A stretch of 29,208 nucleotides of DNA from JAAYCB01 sp012744395 (GTDB lineage Bacteria; Planctomycetota; Planctomycetia; Pirellulales; Thermoguttaceae): NCBI GenBank assembly GCA_028703175.1, contig JAQVNJ010000077.1, positions 1 through 29,208 on the forward strand, read 5' to 3'. The notes below the pieces were generated by a model. It made no database searches and was not told the DNA's origin. It worked only from the letters and a program-made list of their open reading frames with translations. Shown in pieces: positions 6,277 through 14,832 of this stretch (its first letter is position 1; the number at the start of each line of letters is the position of its first letter). The position numbers were made by a program, and so were the translations under genes.

Positions 6277-7698
6277 ATGCGCCGCCTGCCTGCTTTGGTC
6301 GCCGGCTCCCAGAGCTGGGGATTGCCAATCGCCGACCGTTCCGCCGCCACGCTCGTTGAGGGCCTGCTCGTCGCCCCAAGTCCTTCCGGGCCCGACCGCC
6401 GGGTCGATCAGTTGATCCTGGACCCCCCGCTGATCCTCTGGACCGCCTGCCGGGCATGGCAGACCGCCGGTTTCCGGCCCTCGGGCGCTCGCCAGCTCGC
6501 CGATTGGCTGCTCGAAAACGCGGCGTCTACAATCCGCTGGGATGAGCGGGAATCCCGGCGATTCCAGTCTCTTCCCGCGGAGAAGCCCGACGACCGCTTC
6601 GTCCAGCAGATCGTCTCCGACCTGGTTGCCGGCGAGACCGCGGCGAGGCTCGCCCAGGACGACAGCCCGCAAGTCCGCGAACAGGCGCACCTCTTGGGGC
6701 TCCTCAGCGGCGCCCGACGCTGGCTCGAGATGGCCTCAGGCGGAAGCGTCTCCGACGCCGGCGCGATCCTTCCCCCGTGGCTGACAACCCCCGAGAAGAC
6801 CGCCGCCGGCAGGGCCGCCGCGGCCCTGGCCAGGGCGACCGCCGCCCCGGACGCCGGCGAGCCCGACGCGGAATGGCGCGAGTGCCGAGACTGGGCCCTC
6901 GAAAACGCCCACGCCTGGTGCCGCGAGCGGGCCGGCCTGCCGGCGCTCTTGCCGCCGCTTGCGGAGAAACTCGACCGGCTGGCCCAACTCGAGCGGCAGT
7001 TCCACCAGACGCTCGAGACGGAGAAACTCGAATCCCTGGCGGAATTCGCCGCCGGGGCCGGCCACGAGATCAACAATCCCCTGGCGATCATCGGCGGCAG
7101 GGCCCAGCTCCTGCTCCGCGACGAACCCTCCCGCGAACGCCAACGGGAACTGGCGATGATTGTCGCCCAGGTTCGCCGCGCCAATGAAATGATCGCCGAC
7201 ATCCGCCTCTTCTCCCGCCCGCCCGAACCCGAATTCCAGCCCGTCGACTTGTCGGAGCTGGTAGACCGCGTGCTTGCCGAGGCGGCGGAACAAGCGGCGG
7301 AGCGCGCCATCGCCCTGGTCCGCAGCGGCGACCGCGAGGCCCTGCGGATCGAAGCCGACCCCAACCAGATCGGCATCGCGATTCACGCCTTGTGCCGGAA
7401 CGCGATCGAGGCGATCGGGCGGAACGGCATGGTTGACGTCTCCCTGCGGCGGACCCCCTTGGGCGCGGAAGTCCTCGTCGCCGACGACGGCCCGGGCATC
7501 AAGCCGGAGGAGCGGCGGCACCTGTTCGATCCCTTCTATTCCGCCCGGCAGGCCGGCCGCGGCCTCGGTTTCGGACTCTCCAAGGCATGGCGAATCGTCA
7601 CCGGCCATGGCGGGAGCATCGAGGTCGAAAGCGAGCCCGGCGAGGGCGCCGTGTTCGTCATCAAGCTGCCCCGGACAGTCGCCGCGCAGCGGGCCTGA
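6277..7698 (+). CDS. Soluble sensor histidine kinase with possible degenerate HDOD N-terminus
   Basis: A protein of 473 residues. The C-terminal half is a complete kinase core: H-box GAGHEINNPLAII with His263, N-box ALCRNAIEAI with Asn375, G1 box DDGPGI (403-408), F-box LFDPFYSAR and G2 box GRGLGFGLS. No transmembrane segment or signal peptide is seen, so it should sense a cytoplasmic cue. Residues 25-240 have no clear sensor domain, but VDQLILDPPLILWTACRA and AHLLGLLSGARRWLEM resemble in spacing the helices of HDOD domains with the metal-site residues lost; this is an inference. The ATG at 6277 has AAGGGAG 12 bases before it, and an in-frame stop lies about 40 bases upstream. It follows the HTH-receiver gene and probably phosphorylates that protein's Asp120. 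PAS, GAF and HAMP domains are absent. Confidence 0.88.
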   Translation: MRRLPALVAGSQSWGLPIADRSAATLVEGLLVAPSPSGPDRRVDQLILDPPLILWTACRAWQTAGFRPSGARQLADWLLENAASTIRWDERESRRFQSLPAEKPDDRFVQQIVSDLVAGETAARLAQDDSPQVREQAHLLGLLSGARRWLEMASGGSVSDAGAILPPWLTTPEKTAAGRAAAALARATAAPDAGEPDAEWRECRDWALENAHAWCRERAGLPALLPPLAEKLDRLAQLERQFHQTLETEKLESLAEFAAGAGHEINNPLAIIGGRAQLLLRDEPSRERQRELAMIVAQVRRANEMIADIRLFSRPPEPEFQPVDLSELVDRVLAEAAEQAAERAIALVRSGDREALRIEADPNQIGIAIHALCRNAIEAIGRNGMVDVSLRRTPLGAEVLVADDGPGIKPEERRHLFDPFYSARQAGRGLGFGLSKAWRIVTGHGGSIEVESEPGEGAVFVIKLPRTVAAQRA

Positions 7699-7873
7699 GC
7701 CCGCGGGATTGCACGCCGTCCCGCCATCAGTTAGAAACCCGTTGTACGGCCCGTAGGACGGGGTCTCCAAACCGGTCGCACCGCCTTAGGATCGGCCGCA
7801 CCACTCGACGGCCCGTAGATCAGTCGAGCTCGCGACAACCATGGCTACGGCCTTCAATTACCGGGAGACAACG

Positions 7874-9217
7874 ATGAACGAGAGCGTTCTGATTTCGCGG
7901 CGACGGTTCGCCGCTGCCGCGGCGCTGGCGTCCGCCGCGATTGTGCCGCGCCGCGCATTCGCCCGGAGCGGAGAGACCCCGCCCAGCGAGAGACTGAACG
8001 TCGCCGCCATCGGCGCCGGCGGGCGGGGCGCCGCCGTGATCGGCGCGGTAGCCCCGGAGGTCAACATGGTCGCCCTCTGCGACGTCGATCAGAACCGCGC
8101 TGCCAAGACGTTTGCCGCTTTTCCCGCCGCCCGGCGGTTTCGCGACTTCCGCAAGATGTTCGATGCCCTGGAGAGCCGGATCGATGCCGTGATCGTCGCC
8201 ACGCCCGACCACTGCCACGCCGTGGCGGCAATGGCGGCAATCCAGCGCGGCAAACACGTCTATTGCGAAAAGCCGCTGGCGCACAGCGTGTTTGAAGTCC
8301 GTGCATTGATGAAGGCCGCCCGCGAGCATGGCGTCGTCACCCAGTTGGGCAACCAGGGCCACTCGTCGGATTCGATCCGCACGTTCTGCGAATGGATCTG
8401 GGACGGGGCGATCGGCAACGTCCACACGATCCATGCCGGCTGTACGGCGGTCAACTCGGCAATCCGGCTGCTCCCCCAGTTGCAGCAGACCTACGAGATT
8501 CCCGCCACGCTCGACTGGGACCTGTGGCTCGGCCCGGCGCAGCAGCGGCCTTACTGCCCGGCCTACTTGCCGGGGGCGTGGCGGCGCTGGGTCCCCTTCG
8601 GCAATGGCACGCTGGGCGACTGGGCCTGCCACGTCGTCGATCCGGTCTTCTGGGCCCTGGACCTCGGCGCGCCGCAAACCGTCCAGGCGGAGGTCGGCAA
8701 CTATGACCCGAAGACCCAGGGCGACGCCTTCCCCGAGGGCGAGATCATCACCTACGAGTTCGCCGCCAAGGCGGGCCGCGGCCCGATCACCATGCACTGG
8801 TACAGCGGCGTGAAACGGATTCCCCGCCCCGCCGACCTCGAACCGGACCGCAAATCGGTCGAGACCGGCGCGGTCGTCCTCGGCGACAAGGGGACGATCA
8901 CCTACGGCTCCCACGGCGCCGGCGGCCTGCGAATCGTCCCCGAGGCCAAGATGCGCCAGTACCAGCCGCCCGAGAAAACGCTCCCCCGTGTCCGCGGGCA
9001 TCACCACGACTGGCTCGATGCGATCCGCAACGGCGGGAAGGCCGGCTCCGACTTCGCCTACGGCGGCCCGTTGACGGAAATCGCCATGCTCGGCGTGGTG
9101 GCGATCAAGCTGCCGGGCGAGAAGCTCCAGTGGGACGCCGCCAACATGCAGTTCACCAACTCCGAGCAGGCGAACCGCCACGTCAACCCCCCCTACCGCC
9201 AGGGCTGGACGCTGTGA
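7874..9217 (+). CDS. Tat-exported Gfo/Idh/MocA family oxidoreductase
   Basis: A protein of 447 residues. The N-terminus MNESVLISRRRFAAAAALASAAIVPRR is a twin-arginine signal (SRRRFA followed by a hydrophobic stretch), so it is probably exported folded with its cofactor. The Rossmann motif AAIGAGGRGAAVIG follows at about 42-55, and the family motif CEKPLAHS carries the Lys of the EKP signature. The C-terminal part (DWDLWLGPAQQRPYCPAYLPG, WRRWVPFGNGTLGDWACHVVDP) is typical of the large planctomycete paralogues that probably act on sugars or inositol-like polyols with NAD(P). The start at 7874 has GGGAG 6 bases upstream; an ATG at 7841 would bury the signal. The gene converges on the PPC-domain gene 100 bases downstream. 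The substrate cannot be read from sequence. Confidence 0.92.
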   Translation: MNESVLISRRRFAAAAALASAAIVPRRAFARSGETPPSERLNVAAIGAGGRGAAVIGAVAPEVNMVALCDVDQNRAAKTFAAFPAARRFRDFRKMFDALESRIDAVIVATPDHCHAVAAMAAIQRGKHVYCEKPLAHSVFEVRALMKAAREHGVVTQLGNQGHSSDSIRTFCEWIWDGAIGNVHTIHAGCTAVNSAIRLLPQLQQTYEIPATLDWDLWLGPAQQRPYCPAYLPGAWRRWVPFGNGTLGDWACHVVDPVFWALDLGAPQTVQAEVGNYDPKTQGDAFPEGEIITYEFAAKAGRGPITMHWYSGVKRIPRPADLEPDRKSVETGAVVLGDKGTITYGSHGAGGLRIVPEAKMRQYQPPEKTLPRVRGHHHDWLDAIRNGGKAGSDFAYGGPLTEIAMLGVVAIKLPGEKLQWDAANMQFTNSEQANRHVNPPYRQGWTL

Positions 9218-9317
9218 ACGTGGAACTTCCCAAGATCAAGCTTGAGTCCTGACAGAACCGCGGAGCAGGCCCACGCAGCCAACGGTTGGGGATGGCACGT
9301 ACAACCTCCCCCGCCGC

Positions 9318-11429
9318 TCACTGCGCCGCTTCGCACTCGGCGACCTTGCGGTCGTTGAACTCGTCGGTGATCAGCCACTCCTCGTAGAGGAGCTGGATCT
9401 GCCGCAGGCGGCCGGCGACCTGCTGCTTGGTGAATTTCGGCTTGTCGTCCGCCCCCCGGGCGGACGCGGCTTGGGGTGCTGTTGCCGTCTGGGATGCCGG
9501 GCGGACCCGCTTCGGAACCGCCTGGTTGAACGGACCTTGGACCACCGCTGCAAGCTCCTCGGCGGGAACCAGGTGCCGCCAGAGGAACGCCTGCATTCGG
9601 TCCTCCGCCGCCACGGCCACGCGGGCGATCGGGCGCCCATCGACCAGCGCGCTGCCCTCCACCGTCAGGGCAAGCCGCCCGGCGGCGGCCGGCCGGCCGC
9701 TCCGGACCACCAGCTTCGCCGCCTCCTGGTCGCGGGCAAGGGTGACCGGAGACGAAGACAACCCCCTCGGCGGGTTCTTCAGGCGCAACTGGATGTCGCC
9801 GGCAAACCCGTCCTTGCGGAGCGCGTAGACGCTGACCGTGGCCGAGGACCTGCCGCGGAGGCTGACGCTCGAAGGCACGAGGCGGAGCGCGAAATCGGGC
9901 CGCGGCGGACTGATCCGCAGCCGGTAGGCATACTCCTCGCCGCCGCCGCGAACCGTGTCGCCCAGGTGCACGCAATAGGTCCCGTCGGCGGGCAGCCTGA
10001 GCATCAAGTACGAGTCGGCATGGTGGGTGTTCAAACCGCAGCCGATGTCTTCACTGTCGTCGTTCAGCGCCAGCAGCTTGCCGGCGGCATCCGTCACCTT
10101 GAGGATCGAGTCGAGCGGCGAATCGAGCCGCCGGGCGGTGACTTCCGCCACGACCCGATCGCCGGCCTTGCCCGAAAACCGGAACACGTCCCAGTCGCCG
10201 CCGCGATCCATCCGCCCATTGACGATCACCGGCAGAGTCACCCGCTCCGCGCGCGCCGGGTCGTCGTTGTCTTCCCGTTCGAACGCCTCCGGCAGGTCGT
10301 CGACGGACAGCGGCACGGCGTTGGACACACGTCCCCGCTTCCGCGCGACGACCGGATAGACGCCGGGCGGCGCGTCCTTCGGGGGCATCGCCAGCCTCGC
10401 ATCCTGGAGATTCCAACCCTGCATTTCAACCTGCTTCAACGCGCCCGCCTGGCCCCCCAGCGGGAAGATGCTCGTGATCCAGGGGACCTGGCCGATGGTC
10501 ACGCGGTAGACGAAGTCCTCGCGTCCGCGGTAGATCGCGTCGCTGATGCGGAAAACGTATTCGCCGTCGGCGGGCGCCTCGAAAAGCAACGCCGGATCGG
10601 GATGGAAACGGAAGTCGTCGTTATAGGCAAGCTCCCTCCCCTGGGAGTCGTAGACGGCCAGCACCGGCTGGAACCAGCCGGGCACCGCGTCGGCAATGTA
10701 CGGGATCAATTGTCTCGCCGCGGCCGCGATCACCAGCCGCTGGCCTTTGCGGGCCGCGAAGCGATAGAAGTTCAGCTCGCCGGAGGCCACCTGGCCGTTC
10801 ACCGTGCACGGCGGCGTGATCGACTGCTCGATCTCGTCGTCGGGCCGTTTGCGAACCGCCAACTCCTCCTTGCCGAGCACCTGAAGCGCGCAGGTCGTCA
10901 TCGGCTTTCTGCACACTTCGGGCAACTGGCCGACCTGGAAAACGAGCGGGTTCGACACCCCCCGCGGCGTCGCCAACCTGAGTTCGCGCCGGCCCGGATC
11001 GGCATCCGGCGCGATCGCCACCTCCACAAACACCAGGCTCGCGATCGAGGCGCACGCCGGCCGGTTGACGTACTCGGATAAGCGCCTCTCGATCCTGGCG
11101 ATATGGCCGAGCGCCTCCAGCTCGTCGCCCTTCCCTTGCTTCACGGCCCGCTTCAACTCGGTGAGCTGCTCCCTGAGCAAGGCGACTTCCTGGGGACCGA
11201 TCTTCCGCAAGTACTCGACGACCTTGGCTGAAACGCCCTTGCCGGTGACCAGCACCCGGTTGACACCGTCGAGCCCCTGCCCGCCCAATTTGACCGGAAA
11301 CGTGGCGCCCTGCTGCCCGCCGGCGGGGTAGACATAACCGATGTAGGGCCGCGGCTGCGCGCCGGCCGCCGACCCGGTCGCAAGCGCCGCGGCAAGTCCC
11401 AGGATCGTCAGCCACGGAACCCTGTTCAT
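9318..11429 (-). CDS. Secreted PPC-domain protein of a DUF1553/DUF1501 operon
   Basis: A protein of 703 residues with a signal peptide (NRVPWLTILGLAAALATGSAAGAQ). After it, PYIGYVYPAGGQQGATFPVKLGGQGL is an IPT/TIG-like beta domain. Two pre-peptidase C-terminal (PPC) beta-sandwich domains follow, about 216-315 (LNFYRFAARKGQRLVIAAA ... YVFRISD) and 410-506 (DWDVFRFSGKAGDRVVAEV ... DGTYCVHLGD). The C-terminal 100 residues (FLWRHLVPAEELAAVV, then a Lys-rich helical end) are unassigned. Such proteins are abundant in planctomycetes and probably bind carbohydrate or protein outside the cytoplasm. The start at 11429 has GGAG 6 bases upstream. It is the last of three co-directional genes, 61 bases after the DUF1501 gene, so it is likely co-transcribed and part of the same surface complex. 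No catalytic motif is visible. Confidence 0.88.
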   Translation of the reverse strand: MNRVPWLTILGLAAALATGSAAGAQPRPYIGYVYPAGGQQGATFPVKLGGQGLDGVNRVLVTGKGVSAKVVEYLRKIGPQEVALLREQLTELKRAVKQGKGDELEALGHIARIERRLSEYVNRPACASIASLVFVEVAIAPDADPGRRELRLATPRGVSNPLVFQVGQLPEVCRKPMTTCALQVLGKEELAVRKRPDDEIEQSITPPCTVNGQVASGELNFYRFAARKGQRLVIAAAARQLIPYIADAVPGWFQPVLAVYDSQGRELAYNDDFRFHPDPALLFEAPADGEYVFRISDAIYRGREDFVYRVTIGQVPWITSIFPLGGQAGALKQVEMQGWNLQDARLAMPPKDAPPGVYPVVARKRGRVSNAVPLSVDDLPEAFEREDNDDPARAERVTLPVIVNGRMDRGGDWDVFRFSGKAGDRVVAEVTARRLDSPLDSILKVTDAAGKLLALNDDSEDIGCGLNTHHADSYLMLRLPADGTYCVHLGDTVRGGGEEYAYRLRISPPRPDFALRLVPSSVSLRGRSSATVSVYALRKDGFAGDIQLRLKNPPRGLSSSPVTLARDQEAAKLVVRSGRPAAAGRLALTVEGSALVDGRPIARVAVAAEDRMQAFLWRHLVPAEELAAVVQGPFNQAVPKRVRPASQTATAPQAASARGADDKPKFTKQQVAGRLRQIQLLYEEWLITDEFNDRKVAECEAAQ

Positions 11430-11490
11430 CACCTGCTCCGTTGTGTGCACAGTCAAGTCTTCCCCGCTGGCGGTCTTCCCCGCCGGCGCG

Positions 11491-12846
11491 CTACATGATT
11501 TCGGTCAACAGGCCGGCCGACTTCGCGCCTTCCGACGCGGCGGGCAGGACGTAGGCCTCGGCGCCCATCGGATGGGGCAGCCTGGCGCCGCAGTCGATGC
11601 CCGCCAGTTTGTAGATGCTGCCGAGCAGATCGACGGGATAGACCGGCCGCTGCTTGACCTCCTCGGCCCTTTCGTCCGAGGAGCCGACCACGCAACCGCC
11701 CTTGAATCCGCCGCCCGCCACCAGGACCGAAAACACCTTGCCATAATGGTTCCGGCCGCCATTCCAGGGGGGCTGCCAGTCGACCTTCGGGCCGCGCCCG
11801 AATTCGCCGCAGCACCAGACAATCGTCGTCTCCAGCAGCCCGTGATCGCTCAAGTCCTGGAGCAGCATTGCCAGCCCCTGATCCAGCTGGGGCGCCTGCC
11901 GCCGCATCGTCTGGAAGTGGCCCTTGTGCGTGTCCCAGCCGCCGGGATAGTTGATCACCACGTAGGGAACGCCGGTCTCGACGAGCCTCCGCGCCACCAG
12001 GCACTCCTGGCCGAAAGTGTGGCGCCCGTAGCGATCGCGCAGCTCCGGTTCCTCCTTCGACAGATCGAAGACCTCCTTGCCGGCGCCGAGGATCAGTTCA
12101 TAGGCCTGCTCCCTGGCCTCGGCGGCGGCAGTCATCTGGGGACTGGCCGCCATCAGCCGGCCCATCGTGTTCATCGTGTCGAGCAGCCCGCGGCGGGCCT
12201 GCTGGCGGTCGTCGCTGATGTTCCGAGCCACAACGCCCTCGACTTCGAAGCGCCTCGCGTTCGGGTCGCCGCCGCTGGCAAAGGGTTTGTACTTCGGCCC
12301 CAGGAAGCCCTCTTCGGAGAACCGCCCCTGCGGCTTGGTCAGCACGACATAAGGGGGAATTATGCCGGTGTATCCGCGGCTCTTGAACAGCGCGAAGACA
12401 GCCCCGACGCTCGGATAGGCGAGGCGTTCGCCGGGCGCGTGCCCGGTCTGCATCAGGTAGGCCGCCGTCTCATGGCCGTTGTTTCCGTGGGTCATGCTGC
12501 GGATCAGGGAATATTTATCGGCCTGCCGGGCCAGCTGGGGAAACAACGCGCCGATCTGGATGCCGTCGACATTCGTGGGGATCACCGCCGAGAACTCCCC
12601 CATGTATTCGCGGCCCGACTCCGGCTTGGGGTCCCAGGTGTCGTTGTGCGACATCCCGCCCCAGAGAAAGATCTGGATCACGGACTTGGCCTTCGCCTCC
12701 GGCTCCGTCTTGCCCGGCTCGGCCGCCCGCAATCGCGAGGCCAGGCCGCCGGCCAGCAACACGCCCGCCGCCCCTTGAACGCCCCGGCGGAGCGCCGCCC
12801 GCCGCGAGACGCCTGGTCCACGTGCCATGGTTTCGTTCAGGCTCAT
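11491..12846 (-). CDS. DUF1501 family secreted protein (sulfatase-like fold)
   Basis: A protein of 451 residues. The N-terminus has a twin-arginine-like signal (VSRRAALRRGVQGAAGVLLAGGLAS). The body shows the DUF1501 landmarks: IQIFLWGGMSHNDTWDPKP (about 57-75), MTHGNNGHETAAYLMQTGH, VVINYPGGWDTHKGHF and TTIVWCCGEFGRGPKVDWQ, with a closing YPVDLLGSIYKLAGID. DUF1501 belongs to the alkaline phosphatase/sulfatase-like superfamily, whose members bind metal through Asp/His residues; the Asp and His of the first and third blocks are in the right places, but the family's reaction is not established. The gene lies between the DUF1553 gene (64 bases upstream) and the PPC gene, in the standard planctomycete order, so the three products are expected to work together in the periplasm or at the surface, perhaps on polysaccharides. 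Confidence 0.94.
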   Translation of the reverse strand: MSLNETMARGPGVSRRAALRRGVQGAAGVLLAGGLASRLRAAEPGKTEPEAKAKSVIQIFLWGGMSHNDTWDPKPESGREYMGEFSAVIPTNVDGIQIGALFPQLARQADKYSLIRSMTHGNNGHETAAYLMQTGHAPGERLAYPSVGAVFALFKSRGYTGIIPPYVVLTKPQGRFSEEGFLGPKYKPFASGGDPNARRFEVEGVVARNISDDRQQARRGLLDTMNTMGRLMAASPQMTAAAEAREQAYELILGAGKEVFDLSKEEPELRDRYGRHTFGQECLVARRLVETGVPYVVINYPGGWDTHKGHFQTMRRQAPQLDQGLAMLLQDLSDHGLLETTIVWCCGEFGRGPKVDWQPPWNGGRNHYGKVFSVLVAGGGFKGGCVVGSSDERAEEVKQRPVYPVDLLGSIYKLAGIDCGARLPHPMGAEAYVLPAASEGAKSAGLLTEIM

Positions 12847-12910
12847 GTCTGCCTTCCTTCTTCTCTCCGCACGGATGTTCGACCTGCCGCCGCCGCGAGC
12901 CGGGCGCGAA

Positions 12911-14641
12911 TCAGTGCCGATAGAGAAACTCGGCGCTGTTGATCAAAGCCCAGGCGATGTCGATCCAGTTCTCGCGCGTCCTGCCGCCGACGAATCGGCT
13001 CCCTCTGCCCTCTCCGACCGACCTGGCCGATCCGGCCGGCCGGTTCACCTCGCCGGCGCTGCCGTACGCCAGCGCAGCGGCAATCTCCTCACCGCTCGGC
13101 TTCCGCGAGAGGATCGTCAAGTAGAGCTCCTCCAGGATTCGCCTCGGTCCGCGGCCCGAGGCGATGATCCCCCTCAGGTTCGGACCCCGTTCGAGCTTGT
13201 TCTGGATGTGGCTCGAATTGAGCATCTGCAGCCACTGGGCGGGGACGGGCTTGTTGTCGCGTTCGTTTTCCATGCCGGTCGCCCGCGCCGGCCGTCCGAA
13301 CAAGGCCAGAAACGGGCTCGTGATGCTGCCATCGGCAATCGCGACCGCCGGCATGTCTCGCGGAATGTACGTGAACGGCTCGGGAATCGCGCTGGTGTAA
13401 AGGTCCGAAGTCCCGGTGACCTGGTTGACCGCATCGATCAACACCTCGGCATCCAACCGGCGGAGGGGGTAAACCGCGAAGTTGGCCAGCGCCTCAGGAT
13501 CGCTCGTCCGCGGCACGGAGGAAAACTGGTACGTGCTGGAGTTGACAACCAGCCGGCAAAGCTGCTTCAGATCGTAGCCGCCGGCCACCAGCTCCTCCTC
13601 CAGGTAGGCCAGCAGCTGCGGATTGCTCGGCGGATTGTCCGCGCGGATGTCGTCCGGCTCATGAATGATCCCCCGCCCCAGCAGCCACGCCCAGACGCGA
13701 TTGACGATGCTCTTGGCCAGCCAGGGATTTTCGGGCGTGATCAGCCAATCCGCGAAGACCTCCCGCGGATCGCGGTCGGCGGGCAATTCGATCCGCGTCC
13801 CATCGGGAAACATCGCCATCTTCGGACCGCCCGCCGCCGGCGGCAGGGCGGGCGACTCCAGCGCTGCGCCGGCCGGTTGGGCAACCGCGCCGATGGCGTC
13901 CCTGCCGGGCGCCGTGTTGCCGGCCGTGGCGCTCGCACGGAGAGGATCCCAGAAGACAATCTCTTCCTTCCACTCGCCGGTCGGCTTGTAGCCGATCTGC
14001 GAGAAGAAGACCGCCATCCCCTGCAAACGCTCCTCCGGCCAGCCGTCGGCACGCGACCCCATCAGTGCCAGGGCGACCGCCATGGCAATCCCCTCGGCAG
14101 TCCGATTCTGAACAGCGCGGTAGAAATTCACCGGGCCGACGCGGAAGTTGCTGCCGCTGGAGGTGAGCAACTCGCGGGTGAACTTGTCGTACGGCTTGTT
14201 CTCGGCGATCGACGCCCGCACCCAGCGGTGATAGGCCTGCGCCGCATTCGGCCAGAGATTGACGGGGAATTCCGCCTTGATCCGCAGGATGTCGCCCCAG
14301 CGCATCGCCCAGTAGTCGGCATATTCGTCGCGTTCGAGCAATCCGTCCACCAGCTCGCGGCGTTTACCCTTGGTGGGATTCTCGATAAACTCCCGGGCCT
14401 CCTGGGCGGTCGGCAACTTGCCGATCAGATCGAGATACGCGCGGCGGACAAATACCGCGTCGGAACAGAGGACGGGCTGAACGCCCAGCGTCGACAGCTT
14501 GGCGAACACGATTTCGTCCAGCCGGCCGGCGGGTCTCGCCGGTTCAGGGCTTTCGTAGACGTTTGCCGGTATCTCTGCCGCCGCGGCGCTACGCAGGGCA
14601 GCCCCGAGGACGACCGTCCAAGCCAAGGGAAGCTTCCTCAT
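12911..14641 (-). CDS. Secreted DUF1549/DUF1553 protein
   Basis: A protein of 576 residues with a signal peptide (RKLPLAWTVVLGAALRSAAAAE). The DUF1549 part follows: RLDEIVFAKLSTLGVQPVLCSDAVFVRRAYLDLIGKLPTAQEAREF, then LLERDEYADYWAMRWGDILR. The DUF1553 part comes later: DPREVFADWLITPENPWLAKSIVNRVWAWLLGRGIIHEPDD, LCRLVVNSSTYQFSS, and LYLTILSRKPSGEE near the end. Many relatives carry an N-terminal cytochrome c or LamG domain; here there is no CxxCH and the protein is shorter than most. A Pro/Ala-rich stretch near 265-285 may be a linker. It is the first gene of the operon with DUF1501 and PPC genes. GGAGGGAG lies 10 bases before the ATG. The family is certain, the biochemical role is not known. 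Confidence 0.93.
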   Translation of the reverse strand: MRKLPLAWTVVLGAALRSAAAAEIPANVYESPEPARPAGRLDEIVFAKLSTLGVQPVLCSDAVFVRRAYLDLIGKLPTAQEAREFIENPTKGKRRELVDGLLERDEYADYWAMRWGDILRIKAEFPVNLWPNAAQAYHRWVRASIAENKPYDKFTRELLTSSGSNFRVGPVNFYRAVQNRTAEGIAMAVALALMGSRADGWPEERLQGMAVFFSQIGYKPTGEWKEEIVFWDPLRASATAGNTAPGRDAIGAVAQPAGAALESPALPPAAGGPKMAMFPDGTRIELPADRDPREVFADWLITPENPWLAKSIVNRVWAWLLGRGIIHEPDDIRADNPPSNPQLLAYLEEELVAGGYDLKQLCRLVVNSSTYQFSSVPRTSDPEALANFAVYPLRRLDAEVLIDAVNQVTGTSDLYTSAIPEPFTYIPRDMPAVAIADGSITSPFLALFGRPARATGMENERDNKPVPAQWLQMLNSSHIQNKLERGPNLRGIIASGRGPRRILEELYLTILSRKPSGEEIAAALAYGSAGEVNRPAGSARSVGEGRGSRFVGGRTRENWIDIAWALINSAEFLYRH

Positions 14642-14790
14642 GCCGTTTCAGCTCCCTCCGCAGGCCACCTCACCCGACCCCCGGTGACCTGCGCGGAAAT
14701 TCGCCGCCGATCGCCGGCCCAAAGCCGCTCCGGGCCCCAATACACACACTATAAATGCGGGCGGGAGCGCGTGTCTACAGCCCGGGCAAT

Positions 14791-14818
14791 CGGCCGCCGG
14801 CGCCGCGGCCGTTTTTTT
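14791..14818 (+). terminator. Rho-independent terminator in plus orientation
   Basis: CGGCCGC (14791-14797) and GCGGCCG (14805-14811) form a perfect 7-base GC stem with a 7-base loop, followed by seven T (14812-14818). The T-run is on the plus strand only, yet both flanking genes are on the minus strand. It would stop plus-strand transcription 15 bases before it enters the 3' end of serS as antisense. Confidence 0.7.
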
Positions 14819-14832
14819 CTCGCGCAAAACGC

